From NCBI RefSeq assembly GCF_002105555.1, contig NZ_CP020612.1, positions 1,294,001 through 1,358,000 of the forward strand: a stretch of 64,000 nucleotides of DNA, in the 5' to 3' direction. The DNA comes from Paracoccus contaminans (lineage in GTDB: Bacteria; Pseudomonadota; Alphaproteobacteria; Rhodobacterales; Rhodobacteraceae). Made by a program: the position numbers and the translations under genes. The notes beneath the pieces were generated by a model. The model was not told the origin of the DNA. It saw nothing but the letters and a program-made list of their open reading frames with translations, and did not search any database. Below are positions 52,814 to 63,060 of this stretch, piece by piece; position 1 is the first letter of the stretch, and every line of letters begins with the position of its first letter.

Positions 52814-55315
52814 TCAGCGCGGCGCGCCGGTCAGCGTTCTGGCAAGCGCGGGGATGTCGATGGGGCCGGGGGGCAGCGGCAGCAGCCGCGCGCTGCCCGC
52901 CCCTTGCGCGATCGCCTGGCGCACCGCATCGGCCTGCCCGCCCAGGTCAAAGCTGGCGACCGGCAGGCCGGTCAGCAGCATCTCGTGGATCACGAAGGAA
53001 AACGTCTCGGGCCAGACCGAGGGAAAGAACCAGCGGTCGATCCCGTGGCGGCGCACCAGTTCGGGCAGATCCTCCATGGTATAGGGGCCGGCGACAGCCG
53101 AGGGCGGGGCCAGCCGATAGGCGTCGTCGAGCGCGCCCAGCAGCACGATCCGGCCCTCGCCCGAGCGGGCCAGATGGGCCGAAAGATCCGCGATCACCGC
53201 GGCCCCCTTGGGCGCGTTGAGATTGCCCAGCACGCCGATCACGGGCGTATCGCCGCCTGCCGCGGGGGTCAGGCGCGGCACCAGGGCAGGAAGGCTGTGG
53301 GGCCTGACCACGATGCGGCTGCGCGCGGCGGGCCATGCCTCGGCGATGATGCGCGCCGAACTGGGCGAGAATGCGGTCAGCTGGTCGGCCCGCGCGATCG
53401 CCCCGTCCCATGCGGCCCGCCAGTCGCGCAAGGGTATCGCCGCGCCGCCCGGCTGCGCAAAGACATGCGCCGGATCGGGATCGTCCGGCCCCGGCACCCC
53501 CCGGAACGCGCCATCCGACCCCACCAGGGTATAGGAGGGGCTGATCGGATAGAAATCGTTGAACGTCACCTCGAGCCTGCTGTCCGGCCGATCCGCCAGC
53601 GACAGCAGCAGCCGCGGCACTTCCAGCGGCTCGGGCGTGCCCACGGCGCAGGAATAGACGACATGCAGGCCGGCGGCGCCGGGCCATAGCCGCAGGATGT
53701 CGTCCGCGCTCTCGATGCAGCCCTGCGTGATGCCGGCGGGGGTGTGCAGCTCGACCTGCCACGCGCCATGGGGCATCGCCCGCAGCACTGCCGCGCCGCC
53801 CGCCGCCTCAAGGGCCTGGGCGATCCGCTGGTCCAGGTAGATGCGCGCGCCCCCCGACCAGGCATGGCCGATCAGCACCGGCAGCCGTTCGCCCCGGCCG
53901 GCGGCCCGCATCTGCGCCAGGGCCAGCCCCAAGGCCAGCCGCTGGGTCCGCAAGGGATCGGCGGCGATGAAGCCTGCCACCTCGGCGTCAAATCGCGGAT
54001 AGCGGGCCGAGATGATCCGCCCGTTGGCGGCGATGCGTTCGGCCTTGGCGGCCGCGCCGAAGGACTGCCCCCCCCGGTGCTCGACGAACAGCCCCGCCGT
54101 CAGCAGGTGGCGCCAGCCGGCGGCGGCGGTGCGCTGGCACCAGTCCACCTCTTCGCCATAGCCCAGGCCGAATACGGGATCGAATTGCGGCACCTGCGCC
54201 AGCGCGCGGGCGCAAAGCGCCATGCAGAAGCCGACCCCCGTGGGCGCGGCGGCGACCGCGCCCGGTCCGTTCCACCCGGCCGCCATGGCGTCCAGCCGGT
54301 CCGCCTCGCCCGGCTGCATGGCGCTGGGCACGCAGATGACCGGGACATTGGCGATCTCGGCCTCGTTCGACATCGGCGTGACCGAGGCGACATCCCGGCC
54401 CGCGCGCAGCGGCGCCAGCAGCCGGCTTGCCCAGCCCGCCGGAACAAAGGCGTCCGCATTCAGCAGCACCACATCCCCGCCTCGCGCTGCCGCGACCTGC
54501 AGGCCGCGGTTGACCGAGCCGACAAAGCCCAGGTTCTGCGGGTTCGCGATCAGCGTCATCCGCCCCTCCCCCAGCCGCGCGCGCCAGCGATGCAGCAGCG
54601 GCAGGATGCGCGGATCGGGCGAGGCGTCGTCCAGCACCACCAGATGCCAGGGCAGGTCGGTATGTTCGGCCACCCGCGCCAGCACCCCGTCCAGCAGGTC
54701 GTGGCCCTGATAGACGGGCAGGATGATGGTGACCGGGTCGGGGGCGATCCCGGCTGGCCAGCCCTGCCCGGCAAGGGCATCGGGGCAAAGCAGGGGAACG
54801 GCCTCCTCCTGCGTGCCGAAGCGGCTTTGCAGACGGTGCCGGGCGGCCGGGTCACGCGCCACCAGCCAGCGCGTCAGGTCAGGCGCCGCCGCCGCGGCGC
54901 TGCGCAGGTAATCGCGCAGCAGCGCCGCCTCGGCTTTCAGCCCGGCAACGCAGCCACCTTGGGCAAGCGGGGTGCGGATCGCGGCGCCCCCCCGATGCAG
55001 GACGATGGCCGCCGCCGCATCGGCCGGAACCACGACGGCAAAGCCATAGCCGTCGGCCTTTCCCCCGATCTGGCGGCGAACATCCGGGCGCGGCAGCAGG
55101 GGCGCGGTGCGCGCCAGCTCGGCCCCTTCGGCGTCAACCACGCTGACCGCATCGGCGATGGCCCAGCCCTCAAGCCGCAGGCGGTTGCCCAGGATCATCT
55201 GTCGTTCCAGAAAACCGGCGCTGGCAAGGCCCGGCGCGGCCAGCCGGCGGCGCTGCGCGCGCTGGGCACCGTGCCGGCTGCGAAAGGCCCGATAGCTGGG
55301 GATGGGCCCAGTCAA
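52814..55315 (-). CDS. Multidomain glycosyltransferase (GT2 plus GT4-like)
   Basis: The protein has 833 residues. An N-terminal accessory module (LEGWAIADAVSVVDAEG to GYGFAVVVP, about residues 48-97) precedes a GT2 domain (about 194-430: VTIILPVYQGHDLL, VVLDDASPDPR, NLGFVGSVNRG, LLNADAFVP, GYGEEVDWCQR). A C-terminal GT4-like domain follows (about 470-833: VIGVLGNLNAPKGA, FFPSVWPETFSFVIHEML). It probably starts at a TTG at 55315 that overlaps the upstream gene stop. No signal or membrane segment is visible. It should build a surface polysaccharide; sugars unknown. Confidence 0.85.
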   Translation of the reverse strand: MTGPIPSYRAFRSRHGAQRAQRRRLAAPGLASAGFLERQMILGNRLRLEGWAIADAVSVVDAEGAELARTAPLLPRPDVRRQIGGKADGYGFAVVVPADAAAAIVLHRGGAAIRTPLAQGGCVAGLKAEAALLRDYLRSAAAAAPDLTRWLVARDPAARHRLQSRFGTQEEAVPLLCPDALAGQGWPAGIAPDPVTIILPVYQGHDLLDGVLARVAEHTDLPWHLVVLDDASPDPRILPLLHRWRARLGEGRMTLIANPQNLGFVGSVNRGLQVAAARGGDVVLLNADAFVPAGWASRLLAPLRAGRDVASVTPMSNEAEIANVPVICVPSAMQPGEADRLDAMAAGWNGPGAVAAAPTGVGFCMALCARALAQVPQFDPVFGLGYGEEVDWCQRTAAAGWRHLLTAGLFVEHRGGQSFGAAAKAERIAANGRIISARYPRFDAEVAGFIAADPLRTQRLALGLALAQMRAAGRGERLPVLIGHAWSGGARIYLDQRIAQALEAAGGAAVLRAMPHGAWQVELHTPAGITQGCIESADDILRLWPGAAGLHVVYSCAVGTPEPLEVPRLLLSLADRPDSRLEVTFNDFYPISPSYTLVGSDGAFRGVPGPDDPDPAHVFAQPGGAAIPLRDWRAAWDGAIARADQLTAFSPSSARIIAEAWPAARSRIVVRPHSLPALVPRLTPAAGGDTPVIGVLGNLNAPKGAAVIADLSAHLARSGEGRIVLLGALDDAYRLAPPSAVAGPYTMEDLPELVRRHGIDRWFFPSVWPETFSFVIHEMLLTGLPVASFDLGGQADAVRQAIAQGAGSARLLPLPPGPIDIPALARTLTGAPR

Positions 55316-58300
55316 GAAAGGGCGCGTCCCTTGCCTTCGGCTGCGCCCGGCCCTGCCGCCGCCCTGACATGGCGCAGCACCAGCGCGTCGAAATCGGCCA
55401 GCGTCGGGTCCAGCGCCATGTGCTGCATCGTCCAGGCGCGGATCGCCCGGCGGTCGGCGTCGCCGCTGCGCGCCTGCGCGAGCGCACCCTCAAGCGCCTC
55501 GGCCCAGCCATCCGCGGGCACCAGCGTCACGCCCGGCTGGCGGGCACCCAGATCGGCATAGACCGGCAGGTCCGAGGCCAGCACCGGCAGGCCCAACGCC
55601 CCGTATTCCATCACCTTCAGATCCGACTTGCGCAGGTTGAAGGCGGTGCGCGCCAGCGGCGCAAGGCCAAAATCGAACCGCCCCGCCTGCGCCCGCAGCC
55701 AGCCGACGAAACGGGCATGGCTGCGCATCCCCTTTGGTATGGCGACCCGCTCGGCCCAGGAGGGCAGGGGGGCGTCCTGGATGCCGATCACCGCCAGGCG
55801 AAAGCCCGCCTCGCGCGCGGCCAGCGCCTCCAGCGCCGGCAGGATCGCAGCTAGGTCCTCGGCATGGGTGCTGGTGCCCATGTAAAACGCGCGGACCATC
55901 CCGTCCGGCGCGCGGCCGGGCACCGTGCCGCGCCACAGGCGCCCTGACAGCCGGTCGGGCAGGACATGAACGGCCGGGTTTATGGCCGCCAACCGGGCGG
56001 CAAGCGCCTCGGTCGAGGTCGTGACCGCCCCCGCCGCCGCCACCAGCCGCGCCAGCGGCACGGATGCCGCCGCATAGGTCCCATCGGGATCCTTGTCGGC
56101 GGGCATGTTGAGCAAATCGTCGCTCAGGTCGTGCAGATGACGGATGCCCTGTCGTTCCAGCGCGGCCAGCAGCGGCGCGGTGAGTTCCGGCGGAACCCCG
56201 GTCCGCTGGACGATCACCCCGTCCACGCTGCCCATGGACAGGTTGGCGATCGCCGTTTCGGCGCTCATGCGGACATAGGCGACGGGGCGATCAGGGTGGT
56301 TGACGGTCCGTTCCCGCAGTCTGACCTGTCTCGAAGCGTCTGCCGTATCCAAAAGGGGAAACGCGGGCGCCACCACCGCCACGACCGGACGGGCAGGCGC
56401 CGCAGGCCGCAGCAGGCTGCGGTAGATCGCGCGATAGCGCTGGGCCATGACCGGCGTAGTCATGGCGATGCCGGTCCCCTGCTGCCATGCGGCGGCGGCG
56501 GCGGCCGCACGGGCCATTTCGGCCGGGTTTTCAGCGACGGCGAGGATCGCGTCGTGCAGCGCCGCGACATCCTGATGCGGCACCACCCAGCCGGCCCCCG
56601 ATTCGCGCACCCGCGCGGCGACATTGGGGAAATCGAACACCAGCGCCGGCAGGCCGGCGGACCACAGCTCGGTCAGCGTATGGCACCAGGTTTCGTCCCA
56701 GATCGAGAAGATCGCCCCCAGATGCGGGCGGATGGCGGCGGCGCGGGCGGCGAACTCGTCCCGCTTATACTCTCCATGCAGGAACAGCCGGGGCTGGCCG
56801 GCCAGTTCGGCGGCATCGCTGATCTTGCCGAGAACGTGAAACTCCATCCGCCCGGCCCCGTCGTGATCCAGCAGCGCCGCCAGGATGTCGCGCCCCTTGG
56901 GCACGCCGATATTGCCCGGCAGCAGGATGCGGATCGGCTCGGTGGGCGCGGGCCGGGCGGCGATGCTGTCCATCCGGGCAAAGTTGCGGCCATGGGGGAT
57001 GACGTGGAAACGGTCCGGCGAAACGCCGGGCAGCCCCGCCAGCAGCGTCGCGCGGGCGCTGGGCGAGGTGGTGATGAAGGCGTCGCAGGCCGCCAGCGCC
57101 CGGTTGAACATGCCCTGCCAGACATGGACCCAGCGATGCTTGAGCGGCGGCAGGCTGGCGGGCGGCCACAACTCGGCCGCGCAGTCGCCAGGCGTGGCGG
57201 TGCAGCGTCCGCCGCAGAACACCCGCCGTTCGTCCAGCAGCTTGACCGTGGGGCACAGCGCATAGAAATCGTGGAACGACATGACCACCCGCGCGCCGCA
57301 ATCCCGCGCCAGCGTCGGCAGTTGCAGACTGTGCCAGGCGAGATGGCGGATATGGACGATGCAGGGGCGCAGCCAGCCCAGCCAGTCCGCGACGATGGCA
57401 TCGTATTCGGCCGAGCCATGGGTGATCGGATCGACGGCCTCGCCCAGCCGGTGGCTGCGCATCTCGACCAGTTCGCCGTCCTGCAGCCGGCTCAGCGTCA
57501 GGGCGCGGCTGTCGCAGCGCAGCAGCCACAGATCGGCCTCGTCGCCGAGCTGGCGCATCAGGTCGAGATTCGTCTGCGGCGTGCCGCCGCTTTGCGTCGA
57601 GACGACGAACAGCATCGCCGGCAGCCCGGCCGCAGGGTCGTTGCAATCCGCCAGTGCCTGCGCCGCGCGCCAGCGCGCAAGGTGCAGATCGGCCCCTTCG
57701 GAAAAGACCCGGATCGCGCGCCCGTATTCGGGATAGCGTGCCTCGATGACGGCCCGCCCCGCCGCCATCAGTTCAGTCTTGGACTGGCCGAAGCTGCGCG
57801 AGCGTTCATGAAAGACATAGGTCGCGTCATCGACAAGGTTCGCCCAGCCCGCCCGGCGGGCGCGCATGCAGAAATCGTTTTCCTCGCCATAGCCGCGGGG
57901 GAAGGCCCCGGCATCCAGCGCGCCGATCTCGTCGATGCAGGCGCGGTTGACGAACATGCAAAAGCCGTTGCCCGTCGGCACCACGGGGCGCAGCCGCAGC
58001 GAGCGGCGCCGGAACGCCCGCGCATAGGCATCCTCCTCCAGCCCGGGCGGCAGGTCGTTGTCATTCCCGATGCGGGGGGCAGAGAATGCCCCGGCACGGT
58101 CGGACATGGCCGTGACCGTCGCCACGCGGGGGCGAGAGGCGGCGGCCTCCAGCATCCCTTCGATCCAGTCGGGGGTCACGCGCGCATCGCTGTTCAGCAA
58201 GACCGCATGCTTGCGGCCGATTTCCTCGAGCCCGCGGTTGACGGTGCGGGTAAAGCCCATGTTCTGGGCATTGCGCAGCACCCGCGTCGCAGGGCGGCGG

Positions 58301-59274
58301 GCGGCGGCCCCCGCCAGCAGCGGCGCGATCGCCGGATCGGGCGAGGCGTCGTCGATGAACAGCACCTCGACCTCGGGCGGGGTGTGCCGCTCCAGCCGCT
58401 CGATGCAGGTGGCGACATCGTCGGCCGCATTCCAGACCGGCACGATCACCGCCACATCGGCAGGCCGGACCGCCGGCACCCCGCCGTTCAGCGCGGGCCG
58501 CTGTTGCTGCTGCGCGATCTTGATCGTCTGGCGCAGTTCCCCGCCGTCCGGCAGGCGAAGCGTTGCCACATGCTCGCCCGCTTCCAGCAGCCCCAGGGGC
58601 AGCGCGACATCCACCCCCCCCAGCCCGGCCGACAGCCCCGCCGCCTGCAGATCGTGGCGCGGCCGGTCGTTGCGGACCGTCATCAGCGGGATGCCGTCGA
58701 TCAGCAGCTGGCTGTCGAACACCCGGCCGGGATGGGCGCCATCCACGGCCCAGCCGCGCAACTGCGTCGGCGACAGCCGTTCGATCTTGCCGCGATGGCC
58801 GCTTGCGCCGCCGACGGCGCCGCCGGCCGCGCGGCCAGGCGCGGGGCGTTCAGCAGCGGGGTCGGCATCGACGGGGCCGGCCGCGCCGGTCATGGCGCGG
58901 CGCAGCACGACCTCGCCCGTGGCGGAAAGCCGCAGCTCGATCCCCTGTGCCGGGTCGAGCGGCGCGCCTGTCACGGCAACGGAAAAACCGTGCCGCCCGC
59001 TGCCGAAGCCCGCATCCTGCACGTCTTGGCGATGATTGTCGGCCAGCAGGCCTTGCGCAATGATCCGCCGCCCCGACAGGATGTCCACCCGCAGCGGCGC
59101 ACCGTCGCCGGGGCGGGCGATCCAGCCCACGACGCTCAAGGGGGTGAGGACATCGACATTGCCCGCAAAGGCAGGCGCGCTGGCGGGCGGGACGCTTCGC
59201 CCCAGTGCCGAGCGCGCCAGCCGTTTCGCAAGGCGAAGCGCGCCGCGCGGCGACAGATCAGGATTGCTTGTCAT
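55312..59274 (-). CDS. Giant multidomain glycosyltransferase (GT2 plus two GT4-like domains)
   Basis: The protein has about 1320 residues. Two copies of an accessory module lie at the N-terminus (GWIARPGDG... about 50-101; LRGWAVDGAHPG... about 172-240). A GT2 domain follows from about 272 (VAVIVPVWNAADDV, FIDDASPDPAIA, NMGFTRTVNRG, LLNSDARVTPD, GYGEENDFCMRA). Then come a central GT4-like domain (STQSGGTPQTNLDLMRQLGD, LLPGNIGVPKGRDI, WSAGLPALVFDFPN) and a C-terminal GT4-like domain (FYMGTSTHAEDLAAI, LKVMEYGALGLPVLASDLPV). The ATG at 59274 is preferred to a TTG at 59310. It is the first gene of a two-gene unit and is divergent from the RTX gene. Confidence 0.85.
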   Translation of the reverse strand: MTSNPDLSPRGALRLAKRLARSALGRSVPPASAPAFAGNVDVLTPLSVVGWIARPGDGAPLRVDILSGRRIIAQGLLADNHRQDVQDAGFGSGRHGFSVAVTGAPLDPAQGIELRLSATGEVVLRRAMTGAAGPVDADPAAERPAPGRAAGGAVGGASGHRGKIERLSPTQLRGWAVDGAHPGRVFDSQLLIDGIPLMTVRNDRPRHDLQAAGLSAGLGGVDVALPLGLLEAGEHVATLRLPDGGELRQTIKIAQQQQRPALNGGVPAVRPADVAVIVPVWNAADDVATCIERLERHTPPEVEVLFIDDASPDPAIAPLLAGAAARRPATRVLRNAQNMGFTRTVNRGLEEIGRKHAVLLNSDARVTPDWIEGMLEAAASRPRVATVTAMSDRAGAFSAPRIGNDNDLPPGLEEDAYARAFRRRSLRLRPVVPTGNGFCMFVNRACIDEIGALDAGAFPRGYGEENDFCMRARRAGWANLVDDATYVFHERSRSFGQSKTELMAAGRAVIEARYPEYGRAIRVFSEGADLHLARWRAAQALADCNDPAAGLPAMLFVVSTQSGGTPQTNLDLMRQLGDEADLWLLRCDSRALTLSRLQDGELVEMRSHRLGEAVDPITHGSAEYDAIVADWLGWLRPCIVHIRHLAWHSLQLPTLARDCGARVVMSFHDFYALCPTVKLLDERRVFCGGRCTATPGDCAAELWPPASLPPLKHRWVHVWQGMFNRALAACDAFITTSPSARATLLAGLPGVSPDRFHVIPHGRNFARMDSIAARPAPTEPIRILLPGNIGVPKGRDILAALLDHDGAGRMEFHVLGKISDAAELAGQPRLFLHGEYKRDEFAARAAAIRPHLGAIFSIWDETWCHTLTELWSAGLPALVFDFPNVAARVRESGAGWVVPHQDVAALHDAILAVAENPAEMARAAAAAAAWQQGTGIAMTTPVMAQRYRAIYRSLLRPAAPARPVVAVVAPAFPLLDTADASRQVRLRERTVNHPDRPVAYVRMSAETAIANLSMGSVDGVIVQRTGVPPELTAPLLAALERQGIRHLHDLSDDLLNMPADKDPDGTYAAASVPLARLVAAAGAVTTSTEALAARLAAINPAVHVLPDRLSGRLWRGTVPGRAPDGMVRAFYMGTSTHAEDLAAILPALEALAAREAGFRLAVIGIQDAPLPSWAERVAIPKGMRSHARFVGWLRAQAGRFDFGLAPLARTAFNLRKSDLKVMEYGALGLPVLASDLPVYADLGARQPGVTLVPADGWAEALEGALAQARSGDADRRAIRAWTMQHMALDPTLADFDALVLRHVRAAAGPGAAEGKGRALS

Positions 59275-59681
59275 GACGCGGACGAACGTTCCCTGTTCTT
59301 CCTGGTGCAAGCGTCCCGGCGCAGCGGCCGGGACAGGGGGCGCCTTGGGCCAGCACGGCCGGCAGGGCCATGTGCAGTCCTGGCAGGGGTGATCGTCATG
59401 GGATGTGAACCCGTGTCCGGTGCCTTGGTCAGCCTGTCAGCATAGCGTTCCCTTGGCGCGAGGCAAGAGGTTCCGCCTGCCCGTCCTGCCCGGCCCCGGC
59501 CGGACCGGACAGGAACAGAGCAAGGAGGCAGGCGATAAAAACCGTGGACAGCTTCCGTTTACCCTTTCACTATTCAACCGGGCAGTTTGTCCGGCCGTGC
59601 TCCGGCACGCAGGGCGTGTGTCCGCAAAGCGCCGCTTCAGGGCGAGAGAATCCGCAGTCGATCAGCAGCGAGGTTGCCAAG
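59275..59681. other. 407-base divergent intergenic region
   Basis: No gene was called. It separates the giant glycosyltransferase (minus) from the RTX protein (plus) and must hold both promoters. Its AT-richest stretch is 59533-59580. The RTX frame is open back to a GTG at 59544, but the N-terminus it would add is unlike a protein of this family. Confidence 0.5.
59545..59573 (+). promoter_or_regulatory. Candidate promoter of the RTX gene
   Basis: TGGACA (59545-59550) and CACTAT (59568-59573) with a 17-base spacer, about 109 bases upstream of the chosen ATG. The -35 is 5/6 to consensus and the -10 is 3/6. If real, it excludes the upstream GTG at 59544 as a start. Confidence 0.35.
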
Positions 59682-62600
59682 ATGACGAACCAGAACGATC
59701 CTTGGTGGGTCAACGACCAGACCCCCGACAACCCCTTCGGCAAGAGCGACGACTATGAGGGCTATCTGCGCTATCTGGGCGCCCTCAACCGCAGCCTGAC
59801 GCCCGCCATTGCCGCCGGGACGCTGCGCATCAACGTGACCGAGCTGAACGACCATCCCGATTACAAGGCGGCGGCCATCGGGGCGCTGCAGACCTGGGCG
59901 ACGGTCACGCCGCTCAAGTTCGAGATCGTGGACGATGCGGCCTATGACCGCAACAAGGACTGGATCCGCGTCGTCAGCCCCGAGATCGGCGAGCCGAGCG
60001 ACGGCTCGGCCTATTCCAGCAACCGCTATGTCAGCATCGGCCAGCGCTTTCATGACAGCGAGCCGAACCTGACGGATGTGGGCGGCTATGTCTTTGACAG
60101 CTTCATCCACGAATTCGGGCATGAGTTCGGGCTGAACCACCCCGGCCTTTACAACTACAGCGGGCCGGGGGGTGTGCAGATCAGCTATATCAACAACGCC
60201 ACCTGGATCTATGACCGCCAGCAATACAGCGTCATGTCCTATTTCGACGGCATCGATGTGGGGGAAACCTCGCGCTGGTCGGCGACGACGGCCCTGATGG
60301 CCGATGTCGAGACGGTGATCCGGCGGTTCTTCTCGACCGTCGATGCGGCCGGGAACCGGACCTATCAGACGATCGAGCTGAACACCGGGGACGACACCTA
60401 CGGCTTCGGCGGCACCCATTTGGGCCAGCGGCTGACGGCCACGGGCATGACGCACGATGTGGGCTTTCTGATCCACGATACGGGCGGCAACGACACCATC
60501 GACTTTTCCGGCTCGACCGCGGGCACGATCCTGGACATGCGCGCCGGGCATTTCTCCAGCGTCAACGGCCACAGCAACAACGTCTCGATCTTTGCCGGCC
60601 ACAATGCCGACCAGGCGGCCTATTACATCGAGAACGCCGTCGGCAGCGATCATGCCGATGTCATCATCGGCAATGACGGCGCCAACCGGATCGACGGACG
60701 GGGCGGCGCCGACAGCATGGCCGGCGGCGCGGGGGACGACGTCTATTTCGTCGATTCCGCCGATGACGTGGTGCGCGAACGCGGGCGCGGCGGGAACGAC
60801 ACGATCTATGTCATGACCGACGGGGTGCGGCTGGGGCGCATCGCCAATGTCGAACATATCGTCTATGTCGGCGGCTCGCCGCAACCGGGCAGCGCCGATG
60901 GCGGCACTGAATCCGGCAGCAGCCCGGTGGGCGAGATCCTGGCAGGCACCGCTGCCGGCGACAGCCTGGACGGGGGCGATGGCAGCCAGACGATCTTCGG
61001 CCTTGATGGCGATGACCTGATCGTGGGCGGGCGCGATTCGCTGGACAGCCGCGACATCAACAACACCATCCCGATCGCCGATCTGGACGACCAGACCGAA
61101 AGCAACGACGCCGCCGATGCCCTGTATGGCGGGGCGGGCAACGACACGATCATGGGCGGCGCGGGCGAGGACACGCTGGACGGCGGGGCGGGCGATGACG
61201 TGCTGCGCGGGCAGGCCGGCGCGGACGTGTTCCGCGGCGGCGCCGGGATCGACACGGTCGATTACAGCATGGAAAGCCCGTTCCAGCTGCTCGTGAACCT
61301 GGAAACCAATGTCGCCAGCGGCGGCACGGGAACGGGCGATACCTTCTACGGGATCGAGAATCTCATCGGCTCGGATGACCGCATCGACCGCTTTGTCGGA
61401 AACGAGGCCGGCAACCATTTCTGGGGCCGGGGCGGGGGCGACTATTTCAACGGCCGGGCCGGCGACGACATCCTGGACGGGGGCGCGGATGGCGACATCC
61501 TGTATGGCGAGGGTGGCAACGACACGATCATCGGCGGCTCGGGTCAGGATTACCTGGACGGCGGCGCCGGAACCGACACGGTCGTCTATGAGGGCAGCTC
61601 GGCGGGCGTGACGGTCGATCTGGCGGCGGGGACCGCAAGCGGGGGCGATGCCGACGGCCCGGTGCAGATCGTCGGGCGGGGCATGGTGATCCGCCACGAC
61701 ATCCTGCGGGGCTTTGAAAATGCCGTCGGCTCGATGCATGACGACCGCCTGATCGGGGACGGGCGGGCCAATCTCCTGTCGGGGGGCGCGGGGAACGACA
61801 CGCTGACCGGCGGGCTTGGCCCCGACACGCTGGCCGGGGGCGCGGGCCGCGACACGGCTGATTATTCCGACCGGGCCGGCGGGGTCCGGCTGGACCTGTC
61901 CCATGCGGGTTCGGGCGGCGATGCCTATGTCTCGATCGAGAACCTGTCGGGCAGCGGATTCGGCGACCGCATCCACGGCGATGACGGGGCCAACCTGCTG
62001 ACCGGGCAGGGCGGCGCGGACACGCTGATCGGGGCGGCGGGCGATGACACGCTGCTGGGCGATTTCGACCAGACCGCCGTCGTGACGCGGCCCGGCATGG
62101 GCAGCGGCTATGTCACGCTGGGGGCGGACGCCACGAACGGGTCCATCGCCACGGCGCTGGACCTGTCGAACAACTTCACCACGGCGGCCGACCCGGACAT
62201 CTTCGATTCGACCACCGTGCTGCACACCACGGTCAACGCGGTCGGCACCGGGCAGGGCGGCTATTACCGTCTGGACGTTGCGGCCGGCACGGTCATCACG
62301 CTGGACATCGACCATATCGCCGATCCGGATGTCCATGACAGCTGGCTGCGGGTGCTGGACGCCGCCGGCAATGTCATCGCCGAAAACGACGATGGCGGCA
62401 GCGATCCGGGATCATCGAGCGGCCGTGATTCGGGGCTGGTCTTCACCGCGCCCGCATCGGGAACCTATTATATTCTCGAAGGCCGCTGGGACCCCGAGGG
62501 GGCGGGCGACGGCTGGTCGGCCAGCGTGCCCGCAGGCTCCTCGTATGAGCTGAACGTCTCGGTCGAGTTTCCGCCCGCCCCCGCGCAGCCGGGCGAGGCC

Positions 62601-62999
62601 GGGGCCGACCGGCTGGTGGGCGGGGATGGCAACGACCTGCTGGACGGCGGAGTGGGCGCCGACACGCTGATCGGCGGCGCCGGCGACGATTTCTTCCGCT
62701 TCGCCACGGCGCTGGGGGAAGGGAATGTCGATCGCATCATGGATTTCGATGCGGGGTCCGACATGTGCCTGCTGGACGGCAGCATCTTTGCGACGCTCGC
62801 CGAGGGCGATCTGGCGGTCGGGGCCTTCCAGGCAAACCGCGGGGGGCTGGCCATCGATGCCGATGACCGGATCATCTTCGACACCGACGATCGGATGCTG
62901 GCCTATGACGCGGACGGGGCAGGCGGCGCGGCAGCGATCGTCTTTGCGCAGATCAGCGGCACGCGCCTGATTTCAGCCGACGATTTCCACATCATCTGA
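59682..62999 (+). CDS. Serralysin-like RTX metalloprotease
   Basis: The protein has 1105 residues. The metzincin site is HEFGHEFGLNHP (His143, Glu144, His147, His153) and the Met-turn is SVMSYFDG (about 183-190). Glycine-rich calcium-binding RTX nonapeptides (GGAGNDTIMGG type) appear in several blocks from about residue 340 to the end. A pre-peptidase C-terminal-like domain (YYRLDVAAGTVITLDIDHI to LEGRWDPEG) lies near 860-960. There is no N-terminal signal; the C-terminal part GADTLIGGAGDDFFRF should direct type-I secretion. No type-I secretion genes are in the window. The ATG at 59682 follows GCGAGG. Confidence 0.92.
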   Translation: MTNQNDPWWVNDQTPDNPFGKSDDYEGYLRYLGALNRSLTPAIAAGTLRINVTELNDHPDYKAAAIGALQTWATVTPLKFEIVDDAAYDRNKDWIRVVSPEIGEPSDGSAYSSNRYVSIGQRFHDSEPNLTDVGGYVFDSFIHEFGHEFGLNHPGLYNYSGPGGVQISYINNATWIYDRQQYSVMSYFDGIDVGETSRWSATTALMADVETVIRRFFSTVDAAGNRTYQTIELNTGDDTYGFGGTHLGQRLTATGMTHDVGFLIHDTGGNDTIDFSGSTAGTILDMRAGHFSSVNGHSNNVSIFAGHNADQAAYYIENAVGSDHADVIIGNDGANRIDGRGGADSMAGGAGDDVYFVDSADDVVRERGRGGNDTIYVMTDGVRLGRIANVEHIVYVGGSPQPGSADGGTESGSSPVGEILAGTAAGDSLDGGDGSQTIFGLDGDDLIVGGRDSLDSRDINNTIPIADLDDQTESNDAADALYGGAGNDTIMGGAGEDTLDGGAGDDVLRGQAGADVFRGGAGIDTVDYSMESPFQLLVNLETNVASGGTGTGDTFYGIENLIGSDDRIDRFVGNEAGNHFWGRGGGDYFNGRAGDDILDGGADGDILYGEGGNDTIIGGSGQDYLDGGAGTDTVVYEGSSAGVTVDLAAGTASGGDADGPVQIVGRGMVIRHDILRGFENAVGSMHDDRLIGDGRANLLSGGAGNDTLTGGLGPDTLAGGAGRDTADYSDRAGGVRLDLSHAGSGGDAYVSIENLSGSGFGDRIHGDDGANLLTGQGGADTLIGAAGDDTLLGDFDQTAVVTRPGMGSGYVTLGADATNGSIATALDLSNNFTTAADPDIFDSTTVLHTTVNAVGTGQGGYYRLDVAAGTVITLDIDHIADPDVHDSWLRVLDAAGNVIAENDDGGSDPGSSSGRDSGLVFTAPASGTYYILEGRWDPEGAGDGWSASVPAGSSYELNVSVEFPPAPAQPGEAGADRLVGGDGNDLLDGGVGADTLIGGAGDDFFRFATALGEGNVDRIMDFDAGSDMCLLDGSIFATLAEGDLAVGAFQANRGGLAIDADDRIIFDTDDRMLAYDADGAGGAAAIVFAQISGTRLISADDFHII

Positions 63000-63005
63000 C
63001 CTGCC

Positions 63006-63030
63006 GGGGGGCGCTGAAAAAGCGCCCCCC
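63006..63030 (+). terminator. Strong 10-bp hairpin after the RTX gene
   Basis: GGGGGGCGCT (63006-63015), loop GAAAA, AGCGCCCCCC (63021-63030), beginning 7 bases after the stop. The stem is perfect but is not followed by a T-run. The next gene begins 30 bases later, so it may attenuate rather than end the message. Confidence 0.7.
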
Positions 63031-63060
63031 CCGATCCGCAACGGCAACGAGGAGGCCCGG

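Noticed and set aside
55966..59445. 1159-codon frame antisense to the giant glycosyltransferase
   Set aside because: Same artefact; the minus strand has clear GT2 and GT4 motifs throughout.
60660..62100. Repeated GC-rich units resembling a CRISPR or tandem repeat array
   Set aside because: They are the coding repeats of the RTX nonapeptides; there are no constant repeat/spacer lengths.
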